Assembly: GCA_020438595.1 (NCBI GenBank)
Contig: JAGQUI010000009.1
Span: 1 to 23,172, forward strand
From: Propionibacteriaceae bacterium
GTDB taxonomy: Bacteria > Actinomycetota > Actinomycetes > Propionibacteriales > Propionibacteriaceae
DNA: 23,172 bases
Reading direction: 5' to 3'
Shown: positions 1-7,232 of the stretch, piece after piece
How positions within the stretch are numbered: the stretch's first letter is position 1
How the letters are laid out: each line of letters starts with the position of its first letter
Program-made: the position numbers and the translations under genes
Notes under the pieces: model-generated
Databases searched by the model: none
Told to the model about the DNA's origin: nothing
The model's input: the letters and a program-made list of their open reading frames with translations, nothing else

Positions 1-2
1 CC

Positions 3-35
3 GGACCGAGTTGGGGACGGTTCCTTACTCGGTCC
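3..35. terminator. 9-bp inverted repeat downstream of the carbonic anhydrase gene
   Basis: GGACCGAGT at 3-11 pairs perfectly with ACTCGGTCC at 27-35 around a 15-nt loop. It lies just past the stop of the minus-strand carbonic anhydrase gene, so it may act as its terminator. There is no clear T-tract in either direction. The loop contains GGGGACGGTTCC, so a dispersed palindromic repeat is an alternative. The window edge prevents a look at the other side. Confidence 0.35.
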
Positions 36-40
36 ACCCC

Positions 41-535
41 TCAGCAGACGCGCTCCAGCAGGCCGGTGTCGACGTCGTAGTGCAGTCCGGCGACCGCGGC
101 GCGGCCCGCGATCAGGGGGTGCGACGCGAGCAGTTCGACGTCCGCGCGGAGGCGGCCGGACTGGTCGGGGTCGGCGCCGAAGTCGTAGCCGGAGGCGTCG
201 AGCCCGCTGGCCTCGGTGATCCGGCGCCGGAGGTCGTCGTCGTGGCCGGAGGCCATCGCGCAGCGGCTGTGGCTGATCACGAGGATCCGGTCGACCCGGA
301 GCAGGTTCACGCCGAGCACGCAGCCGGCCAGCGCGTCCGGGGTGACATGCCCGCCCGGCGTGCGCAGGATCTTCGCCTCGCCGTGGAAGAGCCCGATCAT
401 CTCCAGCGGCTGCAGCCGGGAGTCCATGCACGTGACCACGGCGATGCCCGCGTGGGCGTAGCCGTCGAAGTTGCGCGGCGCGGAGGTGGCGTAGCGGCGA
501 TTGGCCGCGAGCAGGTCGTCGAAGGTGTTGTCCAC
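41..535 (-). CDS. beta-class carbonic anhydrase
   Basis: A 164-residue beta-carbonic anhydrase, a cytoplasmic zinc enzyme interconverting CO2 and bicarbonate. The zinc ligands are visible as C36 in the CMDSR motif and H89/C92 in the HSRC motif. D38 and R40 form the usual Asp-Arg dyad. The length is normal for the small prokaryotic form without extensions. The GTG start at 535 is favoured because the protein begins with the family's usual F-D-D-L-L-A-A-N-R helix, and a TATCGT -10 box ends 6 nt upstream, which predicts a leaderless mRNA. The gene diverges from the ClC gene at 640, so bicarbonate supply and anion transport are neighbours; any functional link is inference. Confidence 0.93.
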   Translation of the reverse strand: MDNTFDDLLAANRRYATSAPRNFDGYAHAGIAVVTCMDSRLQPLEMIGLFHGEAKILRTPGGHVTPDALAGCVLGVNLLRVDRILVISHSRCAMASGHDDDLRRRITEASGLDASGYDFGADPDQSGRLRADVELLASHPLIAGRAAVAGLHYDVDTGLLERVC

Positions 536-541
536 GCGGTC

Positions 542-547
542 ACGATA
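542..547 (-). promoter_or_regulatory. -10 box of the carbonic anhydrase gene (leaderless geometry)
   Basis: TATCGT on the minus strand matches the actinobacterial TANNNT consensus. It is separated from the GTG at 535 by exactly 6 nt, so transcription should begin at or next to the start codon. No Shine-Dalgarno sequence fits in between. No convincing -35 was identified. Confidence 0.5.
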
Positions 548-627
548 GCCAGCGCCGCACAGGTCGCGTCCAGCCGTCGTCCACGGACGCCCGCGTGGCC
601 GGGGCCGCCGACCCGGGCCGGCCGTCG

Positions 628-633
628 TAGGGT
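628..633 (+). promoter_or_regulatory. -10 box of the ClC gene (leaderless geometry)
   Basis: TAGGGT followed by 6 nt and then the GTG at 640. This is the mirror image of the carbonic anhydrase promoter on the other strand of the same 104-bp intergenic region, so both divergent genes appear to give leaderless transcripts. Confidence 0.5.
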
Positions 634-639
634 GCCAGA

Positions 640-1989
640 GTGAAGTTCGGTGCGGAGATCGACCCGTTCGGGTCCCGGCGCAGGATGGCCGTGTTCACCG
701 TGGCGACCCTGATCGCGGCCGTGGGCATCGGGCTGCTCGGCGGCGCGTTCCGGTGGTGCCTCGAGCAGGCCGACATGCTGCGCCTGACCCTGCTGTTCTG
801 GGCGCACGGGCTCGCCTGGGGCTGGCTGGTCCCGATCCTCGTCGTGGCCGCCTGCGCCGCCATCGGCCACCTGTTCACCTTGCTCGCGCCACGCGCGTCG
901 GGCAGCGGCATCCAGGACGTGGAGGCCGTCTGGCACGAACAGGAGGACCTGCCCGGCCCCAGCGTGCTGCCGTCCCGCTTCTTCGGCGGCGTGATCGCGA
1001 TCGGCTCCGGCATGGTGATGGGACGCGAGGGGCCCAGCGTGCACCTCGGCTCGACGATCGGTGCGGAGGTCGGACGCTGGTTCCGCCTGTCGGACTACGA
1101 ACGCAAGCTCCTGTACACCACGGTCGGCGGCGCCGGCCTGGCGGTGGCGTTCAACGCCCCGGTGGGCGGCGCCCTGTTCACGATCGAGGAGGTGACGAAG
1201 TCGTTCCGGGTGCGGGTGATCCTGGTCACGCTGATGTCGACCTCGGTCGCCGTGTGGGTGTCGCGGTTCATCATCCCCGAGCACGCCGACTTCGTGGTGG
1301 CGCCCGTGCCCTCGCCGGACGTGGCGGTGCTCGCGGTCTACGTCCTGCTCGGCCTGGTGGCCGGCGCGGTCGGCGTGGCCTACAACGCGCTGGTGATGGG
1401 CATGCTGCGGCGCACCGACCGGATGCGGCTGAACCCCACCGCGCGGGCCGCCGTGATCGGCGGCCTGATCGGCGCGCTGCTCTGGTTCGACCCGATGGCC
1501 GCGGGCGGTGGCGGCGACGTGGCGCAACTGGTGCTCGGCGAGCACCCGTTCACGCTGTGGGGGCTGCTCGCGCTGCTGGCCGTCCGGTTCGTCGCGGGAC
1601 CGCTGTCCTACGCGTCCGGAACGCCGGGCGGGCTGTTCGCACCGCTGCTGGCGCTCGGCGCGCTCCTGGGTGCGGTCTTCCACTCCTTCGTCCTGACGAT
1701 CGGCGGGGAGGGTGCCGCCGAACTCCTCGGCCGCAGCCCGGTGCCGTTCGCCGCGGTCGGGATGGTGGCGCTGTTCACCGCGTCCGTGCGGGCGCCGCTG
1801 ACCGGGATCGTGCTGATCACCGAGATGACCTCGACGGCCTCGCTCACGCTGGCGATGTTCGCCGCGGCCGCGGCCGCGATCTTCATGACCACCGCGCTGA
1901 AGGGGCGCCCGATCTACGATTCGTTGCGCGACCGCATGCTCGAGCTGAGGGATGCCCGGGCGGGAACCACTGTCACGGAGGAACCATGA
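640..1989 (+). CDS. ClC-family chloride channel or H+/Cl- antiporter
   Basis: A 449-residue integral membrane protein with the signature blocks of the ClC family: GSGIQD (88-93), GREGP (128-132), NAPVGG-x6-EE (172-184) and GTPGGLFAP (327-335). Y426 in the C-terminal GRPIY segment corresponds to the Cl--coordinating tyrosine of E. coli ClC. Both glutamates that mark proton-coupled exchangers are present: the gating Glu (E130) and the internal proton Glu (E184). An H+/Cl- antiporter is therefore more likely than a passive channel. No C-terminal CBS domains are present, as in short bacterial members. The GTG start is supported by the -10 box 6 nt upstream. The stop overlaps the next gene as ATGA, so the two are co-transcribed. 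Physiological roles in this family include acid resistance and anion homeostasis. Confidence 0.93.
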   Translation: MKFGAEIDPFGSRRRMAVFTVATLIAAVGIGLLGGAFRWCLEQADMLRLTLLFWAHGLAWGWLVPILVVAACAAIGHLFTLLAPRASGSGIQDVEAVWHEQEDLPGPSVLPSRFFGGVIAIGSGMVMGREGPSVHLGSTIGAEVGRWFRLSDYERKLLYTTVGGAGLAVAFNAPVGGALFTIEEVTKSFRVRVILVTLMSTSVAVWVSRFIIPEHADFVVAPVPSPDVAVLAVYVLLGLVAGAVGVAYNALVMGMLRRTDRMRLNPTARAAVIGGLIGALLWFDPMAAGGGGDVAQLVLGEHPFTLWGLLALLAVRFVAGPLSYASGTPGGLFAPLLALGALLGAVFHSFVLTIGGEGAAELLGRSPVPFAAVGMVALFTASVRAPLTGIVLITEMTSTASLTLAMFAAAAAAIFMTTALKGRPIYDSLRDRMLELRDARAGTTVTEEP

Positions 1990-2744
1990 CCAGCTTCGGC
2001 CGTACCGATGACCTGCGAGGAGCGCGATTCGAGGAGGCCGACCTGACCGGCGCCCGGTTCGAACGTGCGGACCTGTCCGGGGTCGTCATGCGCGGGGTCG
2101 AGGTGAGGGACCTGGACATCGACAGCCCGTGGCTCGGCGAGGGCGGGTCCCTGCGGGTGAACGGCGTCGACGTGGCGCCGCTCGTCGAGGCCGAGCTGAA
2201 CCGCCGCTTCCCGGGTCGGGCGCAGCGGACCGCGACGGACCCGGACGGCCTCCGGGCCGCCTGGGCGGTGCTGCAGGAGACCTGGGCGCGCACGCTCGAT
2301 CGCGTGGCCGCCATGCCGGAGGGAACCGTCGACGTCAGCGTGGACGGCGAGTGGTCGTTCGCGCAGACGCTGCGCCACCTGGTCTTCGCCACGGACGTGT
2401 GGCTGCGGAAGGCGATCCTGCAGGTCGAGCAGCCCTACCACCCGATCGGCCAGACGATCCCGGAGTCGGCCGAGGACGGGGTGGACCTGTCCCTGTTCGT
2501 CACCCAGCCGCCGCCATACGCCGAGGTGCTCGAGGTGCGGGCCGACCGGGTGGCGATGGTGACCGACTTCCTCGCCGCGGTCACGCCCGAGCAGCTGGCG
2601 GAGGAGCGCGGGAACCCGTGGGCGCCCGCGTACCCCGAGACGGTGCTCTCCTGCCTGCACACGATCCTGGGGGAGGAGTGGGAGCACCACCGTTACGCCG
2701 TCCGCGACCTTGACGCGCTTGAGGCAGGCGGCGTGGCCGACTGA
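1986..2744 (+). CDS. DinB-like four-helix protein with N-terminal pentapeptide repeats
   Basis: A 252-residue protein in two parts. Residues 11-38 contain about five consecutive pentapeptide-type units of the A(D/R)(L/F)xx form (ARFEE, ADLTG, ARFER, ADLSG and a decayed one). Residues 88-245 resemble the DinB/DinB_2 fold found in stress-associated and thiol-related metalloproteins. H131 (in a RHLVF segment), H225 and H234/H235 (in a EWEHH segment) are candidate metal ligands. The ATG overlaps the ClC stop (ATGA), so translation is coupled. No enzymatic activity can be assigned. The combination is seen in actinobacterial 'DinB family / pentapeptide repeat' proteins of unknown function. Confidence 0.78.
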   Translation: MTSFGRTDDLRGARFEEADLTGARFERADLSGVVMRGVEVRDLDIDSPWLGEGGSLRVNGVDVAPLVEAELNRRFPGRAQRTATDPDGLRAAWAVLQETWARTLDRVAAMPEGTVDVSVDGEWSFAQTLRHLVFATDVWLRKAILQVEQPYHPIGQTIPESAEDGVDLSLFVTQPPPYAEVLEVRADRVAMVTDFLAAVTPEQLAEERGNPWAPAYPETVLSCLHTILGEEWEHHRYAVRDLDALEAGGVAD

Positions 2745-2783
2745 GGTCGGGTCGGCGGCCTGCCCGTCCTGTTGCGTCCCACC

Positions 2784-2807
2784 ATCGTTCACCTTATTGT
2801 GAATGAT
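2784..2807. promoter_or_regulatory. operator and core promoter of the GbsR/MarR-type regulator
   Basis: ATCGTTCAC (2784-2792) and GTGAATGAT (2799-2807) form an inverted repeat with 9-bp arms, one mismatch and a 6-nt spacer. A third related half-site, ATGAACGAT, follows directly at 2808-2816. A TATTGT -10 box (2795-2800) lies in the spacer and right arm and ends 7 nt before the ATG at 2808. A repressor bound here would cover the promoter, so autorepression of the regulator-glycosyltransferase operon is likely. Confidence 0.55.
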
Positions 2808-3308
2808 ATGAACGATATGGGATCAGCCGGGTCGGCGGAGGCGAGCGAGAAGCTCGCCCGCCTGGCCGAACTCACTGGCGGTACGCCGAGCGCGGGGCGG
2901 CTGTGGGCGCTCCTGTGGTTCTCGGACCGGCCGCTCTCCCTGGAGGAACTTGCCGATCGGGCGGGGCTGGCGAAGAGCGGTGCCAGCATCACCATGCGGC
3001 GCCTGGTCGACGCCCGCCTCGCCCGACGGCTGCCGGCAGGCCCCGACCGGCGGAGCTTCTACACCGTGGCCGACTCACCGTGGCAGGTGGTCGAACACTG
3101 GCTCCGGGTGTCCCTGGTGCCCGAACTCGAACTCCTGGGAGGTGCTGCAGACGCCGGGCTGGCGCAGGCGGGCATCGAGGACAACCCGGTCCTGGTCGAG
3201 CGCTTCACCGCCTGGCAGGGGTTCCTCGCTGGGGCGAACCAGATTGTCGCGCGCATCCTGGATGAGATCCCGGTCGAGCCCGTCCCGGGCGGAGGAGAAC
3301 GGCGGTGA
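2808..3308 (+). CDS. GbsR/MarR-family winged-helix transcriptional regulator
   Basis: A 166-residue DNA-binding protein. Residues about 20-85 form a winged helix: a SAGRLWALLWFSDRPLS entry helix as in GbsR-type MarR proteins, a recognition segment around residues 46-62, and an R-R-L-P-A-G-P-D-R-R wing. A helical C-terminal half probably dimerises and binds a ligand. I start at ATG 2808 rather than the upstream TTG at 2772 because the operator and -10 box lie between them. The stop overlaps the GTG of the glycosyltransferase (GTGA), so regulator and enzyme are translationally coupled. GbsR-type proteins often repress neighbouring efflux or osmoprotectant genes. Here the direct target is probably its own operon; the ligand is unknown. 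Confidence 0.82.
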   Translation: MNDMGSAGSAEASEKLARLAELTGGTPSAGRLWALLWFSDRPLSLEELADRAGLAKSGASITMRRLVDARLARRLPAGPDRRSFYTVADSPWQVVEHWLRVSLVPELELLGGAADAGLAQAGIEDNPVLVERFTAWQGFLAGANQIVARILDEIPVEPVPGGGERR

Positions 3309-4555
3309 ACCGCAAGGTCCTGCTGTTCGCCCCGGCCGCGTTCAGTCTCGCCGAGACCTCCCGGATGGTCGAGATCGCCAAGGGCGTGGCCCGTGACCCG
3401 CAGGCGTCGCAGCGATTCGAGATCCGCTTCATCTCCGAGGGCGGCGACTTCGAGTCGCTGATCGAGGACAACGGCTTCCCGCTCGAGCGGGTCGAGCCGC
3501 GCCTGACCCCGGAGAAGATCGCGCACGTGTTCGCCGTCAACGACGAGGAGGAGTTCGCCCCCGCCTACTCGGGGGCGGAGATGATCGAGAAGGTCGCCGG
3601 CGACCTGGTCGTCCTGGACCGGCTGCGCCCGGTCGCGGTCGTGACCGGCTCCTACCTGAGCATGCCGCTGTCCTGCCGGCTGCGCGGCATCCCCGTCGTG
3701 TGGGCCGTGCAGTCCACCTGGCTGCCCGGGTTCTTCGCCACCGGCGCCGGCCTGACCGACGACCTGGGTCCCGCCACGCTGAAGCGGCTCGTCGACGCCC
3801 TGCTCTACCCCCTGTTCCGTGCGTGGATGTGGTACGGCTTCATCCACCCGGTGAACCTGGCCGCACGCCACTACGGCGTGCCGGGCTTCCGGCCGGTGCT
3901 CAGCTTCTTCCAGGGGGACACGTCGCTGGTCGCCGAGCCGCCCGGCTTCACCGACATCGCGCTGCCGCAGGACCACTTCCACATCGGGGCGCTGCTGCCG
4001 ACCGGCGAGTTCTCGTTGCCACCCGAGGTGGAGGCCCTTCCCGGCGACCGGCCGCTGATCTACTTCGCGATGGGCTCGTCGGGAGTCGGTCATGTCGTCG
4101 CCGACCTGCTGGAGAGCTTCCGGGGCACGCCGTACCAGGTGGTCGCACCCGTGCGGGCGCTGGTCGCCGAGGAGCACGTGGACGTACCACAGAACGTCCT
4201 GGTCACCGACTGGTTGCAGGCCCTGGAGGTGAACCGACGCGCGGACCTCGCGCTGATCCACGGCGGCATCGGCACCGTGCTCACCGCCGCTCTGGCCGGA
4301 CGGCCCGTGGTGGGCGTCGGGATGCAGCCCGAGCAGGTCGCGAACATCTCCTGCCTGGTCCGCAAGGGGTTCGCGCGGCGGGTGGGCAAGTCGCGGAACC
4401 CGACGAAGCTGGTCCGCGAGGTCCAGGCCGCGATCGCCGAACTCCTCGCCGACGACACCGCGCGAGGACGGGCGGCCGCCTACGCCGAGTCGATCAGCGA
4501 CTGGGAGGACGGCTCTGCCCGGGCGGTAGCTCTGCTCGTCGAGCGCTACGGGTGA
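3305..4555 (+). CDS. GT1-like glycosyltransferase (first paralogue)
   Basis: A 416-residue GT-B fold glycosyltransferase resembling the UDP-glycosyltransferase/EryCIII/YjiC-type GT1 family. The N-terminal acceptor domain opens with V-L-L-F-A-P-A-A-F-S-L-A-E-T, which is nearly repeated in the second transferase. The C-terminal donor domain carries HGGIGT-x6-AGRP (about 319-334) and MQPEQ, equivalent to the HGG...DQ nucleotide-sugar signature with Glu replacing Asp. The acceptor cannot be read from sequence; macrolides, polyketides, terpenoids or lipids are all known for the family. It is expressed from the regulator's promoter through a GTGA overlap. No signal peptide is present, so it is a cytoplasmic enzyme. 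Confidence 0.82.
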   Translation: MNRKVLLFAPAAFSLAETSRMVEIAKGVARDPQASQRFEIRFISEGGDFESLIEDNGFPLERVEPRLTPEKIAHVFAVNDEEEFAPAYSGAEMIEKVAGDLVVLDRLRPVAVVTGSYLSMPLSCRLRGIPVVWAVQSTWLPGFFATGAGLTDDLGPATLKRLVDALLYPLFRAWMWYGFIHPVNLAARHYGVPGFRPVLSFFQGDTSLVAEPPGFTDIALPQDHFHIGALLPTGEFSLPPEVEALPGDRPLIYFAMGSSGVGHVVADLLESFRGTPYQVVAPVRALVAEEHVDVPQNVLVTDWLQALEVNRRADLALIHGGIGTVLTAALAGRPVVGVGMQPEQVANISCLVRKGFARRVGKSRNPTKLVREVQAAIAELLADDTARGRAAAYAESISDWEDGSARAVALLVERYG

Positions 4556-4577
4556 GGGGGTACCCGGCGGATCAAGG

Positions 4578-4602
4578 TTCGTGTACTGTAGCGGTACACG
4601 AA
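4578..4602. promoter_or_regulatory. perfect palindromic operator upstream of the TetR gene
   Basis: TTCGTGTAC (4578-4586) and GTACACGAA (4594-4602) are perfect 9-bp inverted arms around a 7-nt spacer. This is the size and symmetry usual for TetR dimers. A TACTGT -10-like hexamer (4584-4589) falls within it. It lies 18 nt before the TetR ATG and 23 nt after the stop of the preceding glycosyltransferase, so the second module has its own promoter under probable autorepression. Confidence 0.65.
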
Positions 4603-4620
4603 TAGGGAGAGCCCGGAACC

Positions 4621-5235
4621 ATGCCTCGGATCGCTCAGCCGCTCGACGCCGGGCGTCGGCAACAGCTCCACGCCGTGGCCGCGGAGGAGTTCCTCACCCA
4701 CGGCTACGAGCGCGCGTCCCTGAACCGCATCATCGACCGGGCCGGGATCGCGAAGAGCTCCTTCTACTACTACTTCGAGGACAAGCGCGCGCTCCACGCC
4801 GACCTGGTCGCGCACCTGGAGCGGACCGTGCGGGAGGCCCTGCACCTGCCCCGGATCGAGCGCCTGACCGCGGACGGGTTCTGGTCCGCGGCCGAGGGAC
4901 TGGTCGCCGACCTGGCCCGGGTGCTCGAGCGGACGCCCGAACTCGCGACGGTCGCCCGGGTCCTGTACGGCGCGGGCCCGGAGGGAGCCAGTCCGGAGCT
5001 GGCCCGCCTCATGGCGGACGCACGCGGTTGGGTGGCACGGGCGCTCACGCGAGGCCAGGAGCTGGGCGTGGTGCGGCGCGACCTGCCGCCGGAGCTCCTC
5101 GCGCGGCTGGCGATGGCGGTCTTCGTCGAACTCGACCGGTGGGCCCTCGAGAACTTCGAGGACCCCCGCACCGGAAGGGCCGCGGACACCGCGGTCCAGA
5201 TGCTGTTCGCAACGATCCGGGGAGGGAACCCATGA
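4621..5235 (+). CDS. TetR-family transcriptional regulator
   Basis: A 204-residue TetR-type repressor. Residues about 10-56 form the helix-turn-helix domain with the typical AAEEFLTHGYERASLNRIID helix 1/2 pattern, AGIAKSSFYYYFEDK recognition helix and the following helix start. The rest is a helical ligand-binding and dimerisation domain. The ATG is preceded by a GGGAG element, and a perfect palindrome upstream is the probable binding site. The stop overlaps the next glycosyltransferase start (ATGA), so regulator and enzyme form a two-gene unit. The inducer is unknown but is plausibly the glycosylated substrate or a related compound. Confidence 0.92.
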   Translation: MPRIAQPLDAGRRQQLHAVAAEEFLTHGYERASLNRIIDRAGIAKSSFYYYFEDKRALHADLVAHLERTVREALHLPRIERLTADGFWSAAEGLVADLARVLERTPELATVARVLYGAGPEGASPELARLMADARGWVARALTRGQELGVVRRDLPPELLARLAMAVFVELDRWALENFEDPRTGRAADTAVQMLFATIRGGNP

Positions 5236-6458
5236 CCACCGTGCTGTTCGCCCCGGTCACCTTCAACCTCGCCGAGACCACCCGGATGATCCAGGTGGCG
5301 CGCGCGCTGCCCGCAGACCTGCGCCCGGTCTTCATGGGGTACGAGACCGACTACGTCCCGCTGATCCGCGCCGCAGGTTTCGACTACCGGGGGCTGGCAC
5401 CGGCCTGGACGGACGCGCAGCGCACGCAGGCGATGGACTTCGACCAGGGCCGCGCGCTGAGGAGCCCCTTCACCGACGAGCTCGTGGCGGCCAGGGTCTC
5501 GGCCGAGCGGGCGCTGATCCGGGAACTGGGCGCGAAGGCCGTGGTCACCGGGTCGAACATGACCTCGTTCGTGGCCGCGCGCGCCGAGCAGGTGCCGCTG
5601 TTCTTCCCCGTCCCGTTCGCACTCACCCAGCCCCAGGTCGCCCAGGCCCGGCGGATGTACCTCGTCCCGGGCGAGGGTGCGTTCGCGCGCTTCGCCGACC
5701 GGCTGGCCACGGCCGCGCTGCGGCTGGCGTACAACCGGCTCCCGCTGGCCCCCCGCGCGTTCGCGACCGTGGCCAGGGCCAACGGCGTGACCCCGACGCG
5801 AACCGTCGGGTCGATGATCAGGGCGGACTTCAACCTGCTGACCGAGATGTCCTGGGAGCTCGAGGGCTTCGACCTGCCGCCCGATTTCGAACGGGTGGGG
5901 CCGATCTTCGCCCACATCGACAACCCCGTGCCGGCGATCGTCACCGAACTGGCCGCCGCGGCCGAACCGTTGGTCTACCTCGGCCTCGGCTCGTCGGCGA
6001 CCCGGGAGCTGGCGCTCACCGCGGCCCGCCAGTTGGGCACCCTGCCGGTGCACGTGGTCGCGCCGATCAGGCACTACCTCGACCCCGGCGATCGCGTTCC
6101 CGGCAACGTGCACGTCGTCGACCTGGTCCCCGCACACAAGCTCGGGGGCCTGGTGGACGCCGCGGTGCTGCACGGCGGCCAGGGGACCGTCCAGACCGCC
6201 TGCGCCACCGGCGTCCCGTTCGTGGGCATGGGCCTGCAACCCGAGCAGACCTGGCACGTCGTGCTCTGCGAGCGCCGGGGCAACGCGATCAGCCTGCCGC
6301 CGAAGAAGGCGGGCAGCCCCGACTTCGTCGCGGCCGTGAAGCGCGTGCTCACCGACCCGGGAATCCGGACCGCGGCCGGGGAGGTCCAGCGGGCCTACGC
6401 GACCGAGGACGGGGCCCGCGTGGTGGCCCGGATCATCGCCGACAACCTGGCCGGCTGA
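5232..6458 (+). CDS. GT1-like glycosyltransferase (second paralogue)
   Basis: A 408-residue GT-B glycosyltransferase clearly homologous to the one at 3305-4555. It shares the same V-L-F-A-P-V-T-F-N-L-A-E-T opening, the same layout, an HGGQGT donor-site motif and G-L-Q-P-E-Q at the position of M-Q-P-E-Q. The proteins are diverged across the acceptor domain, which suggests different acceptors. The ATG at 5232 overlaps the TetR stop. The longer open frame beginning further upstream is antisense-like read-through of the TetR region and is not used. The gene is followed, after 69 bp with its own promoter, by an SDR gene that could modify the same class of compound (inference). Confidence 0.82.
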   Translation: MTTVLFAPVTFNLAETTRMIQVARALPADLRPVFMGYETDYVPLIRAAGFDYRGLAPAWTDAQRTQAMDFDQGRALRSPFTDELVAARVSAERALIRELGAKAVVTGSNMTSFVAARAEQVPLFFPVPFALTQPQVAQARRMYLVPGEGAFARFADRLATAALRLAYNRLPLAPRAFATVARANGVTPTRTVGSMIRADFNLLTEMSWELEGFDLPPDFERVGPIFAHIDNPVPAIVTELAAAAEPLVYLGLGSSATRELALTAARQLGTLPVHVVAPIRHYLDPGDRVPGNVHVVDLVPAHKLGGLVDAAVLHGGQGTVQTACATGVPFVGMGLQPEQTWHVVLCERRGNAISLPPKKAGSPDFVAAVKRVLTDPGIRTAAGEVQRAYATEDGARVVARIIADNLAG

Positions 6459-6485
6459 GCCCCCGCGGGCACGCCGGGGCCACGC

Positions 6486-6491
6486 TAGGCT
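6486..6491 (+). promoter_or_regulatory. -10 box of the SDR gene
   Basis: TAGGCT matches TANNNT. The predicted transcription start is near 6498, giving a leader of about 30 nt that contains a GGAACGAGGAG ribosome binding site at 6511-6521. Unlike many genes in this window, this one is predicted to have a leader. Confidence 0.4.
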
Positions 6492-6527
6492 CGCAGGCAG
6501 GGTCAGCCCCGGAACGAGGAGATGGTG

Positions 6528-7202
6528 ATGGCAACACTGGCAATCGTCGGAGCGGGCCCGGGACTGGGTGCCGCCGTTGCCCGCAGGTTCGGCCGCGAGG
6601 GCTTCGCCATCGCGCTCGTCTCGCGCGACCGGGCCAAGCTCGACGGCCTGGCGGCCGAACTCGCCGACGGCGGGGTGACCGCGCGCGGGTACGCCGCCGA
6701 TGTGCGCGACGCCGCCTCCCTCGAGGCCGCCCTCGGGGCCGCGGCGGGCGACCTGGGCCCGATCACCGCCCTGCAGTACAGCCCGCTCCCGGCGCGGGCG
6801 TACCTGGAACCCGTGCTCGACCTCACCCCGGAACTCGCGCTCGAGGCGCTGCGCTTCTCCGCCCTGGGCCTGATCACGGCTGCCCGTGCCGTGCTGCCGG
6901 CGATGCGCGCCGCGGGCGACGGCACGATCATCCTGATCAACGGGGGCACGTCGGTGAAGGCACGGGCCGGTTTCTCCGGCACCTCGGTGGCGTTCCCCGC
7001 CGAGAGCGCGTACGGGGAGATGCTGCACGACGCCCTGGCCGGTGAGGGCGTGCGCGTCGTCCAGCTGGTCATCCCTGGCTCGATCCCGAAGCTCCAGGTC
7101 GCCAACGGTGTGGACGGGGTCGCGGAGCGCATCTGGCAGCTGCACACGTCGCCGGGCGAGTTCCGGACGATGCTGATCCCGCTCGAGGACGGCCGGGAGT
7201 AG
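6528..7202 (+). CDS. divergent short-chain dehydrogenase/reductase-fold protein lacking the YxxxK pair
   Basis: A 224-residue Rossmann-fold protein. The N-terminal GAGPGLG segment (residues 8-14) fits the GxxxGxG cofactor motif of classical SDRs, and S-R-D after strand 2 suggests NADP(H). The catalytic Y-x-x-x-K is absent: the aligned stretch reads F156-P-A-E-S160, and no YxxxK occurs anywhere in the protein. The NNAG motif is also replaced by a L-Q-Y-S-P segment. Either it uses atypical chemistry or it is a non-catalytic nucleotide-binding member. ATG 6528 is preferred over 6522 because it lies 6 nt after the GAGGAG element. It closes the glycosyltransferase cassette and is convergent with the topoisomerase gene. 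Confidence 0.8.
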   Translation: MATLAIVGAGPGLGAAVARRFGREGFAIALVSRDRAKLDGLAAELADGGVTARGYAADVRDAASLEAALGAAAGDLGPITALQYSPLPARAYLEPVLDLTPELALEALRFSALGLITAARAVLPAMRAAGDGTIILINGGTSVKARAGFSGTSVAFPAESAYGEMLHDALAGEGVRVVQLVIPGSIPKLQVANGVDGVAERIWQLHTSPGEFRTMLIPLEDGRE

Positions 7203-7223
7203 CGCCGCCCACTGGACCGGCGC
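7202..7223. terminator. possible bidirectional terminator between convergent genes
   Basis: GCGCCG (7202-7207) pairs with CGGCGC (7218-7223) around a 10-nt loop in the 30-bp gap between the SDR stop and the topoisomerase stop. There is no T-tract. The location between convergent genes is the main support. Confidence 0.35.
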
Positions 7224-7232
7224 GGCGAGGGC

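Noticed and set aside
753..1985. Long frame upstream of the DinB-like gene
   Set aside because: It is a shifted frame of the ClC gene rich in Arg, Gly and Pro; the real start is the ATG overlapping the ClC stop.
2772..2807. TTG 2772 as start of the GbsR/MarR regulator
   Set aside because: It would place the operator and -10 box inside the coding region; ATG 2808 follows the box by 7 nt.
4581..5231. Extension of the second glycosyltransferase through the TetR gene
   Set aside because: The composition is that of an out-of-frame high-GC reading, the TetR protein is unmistakable in the other frame, and the GT starts at 5232.
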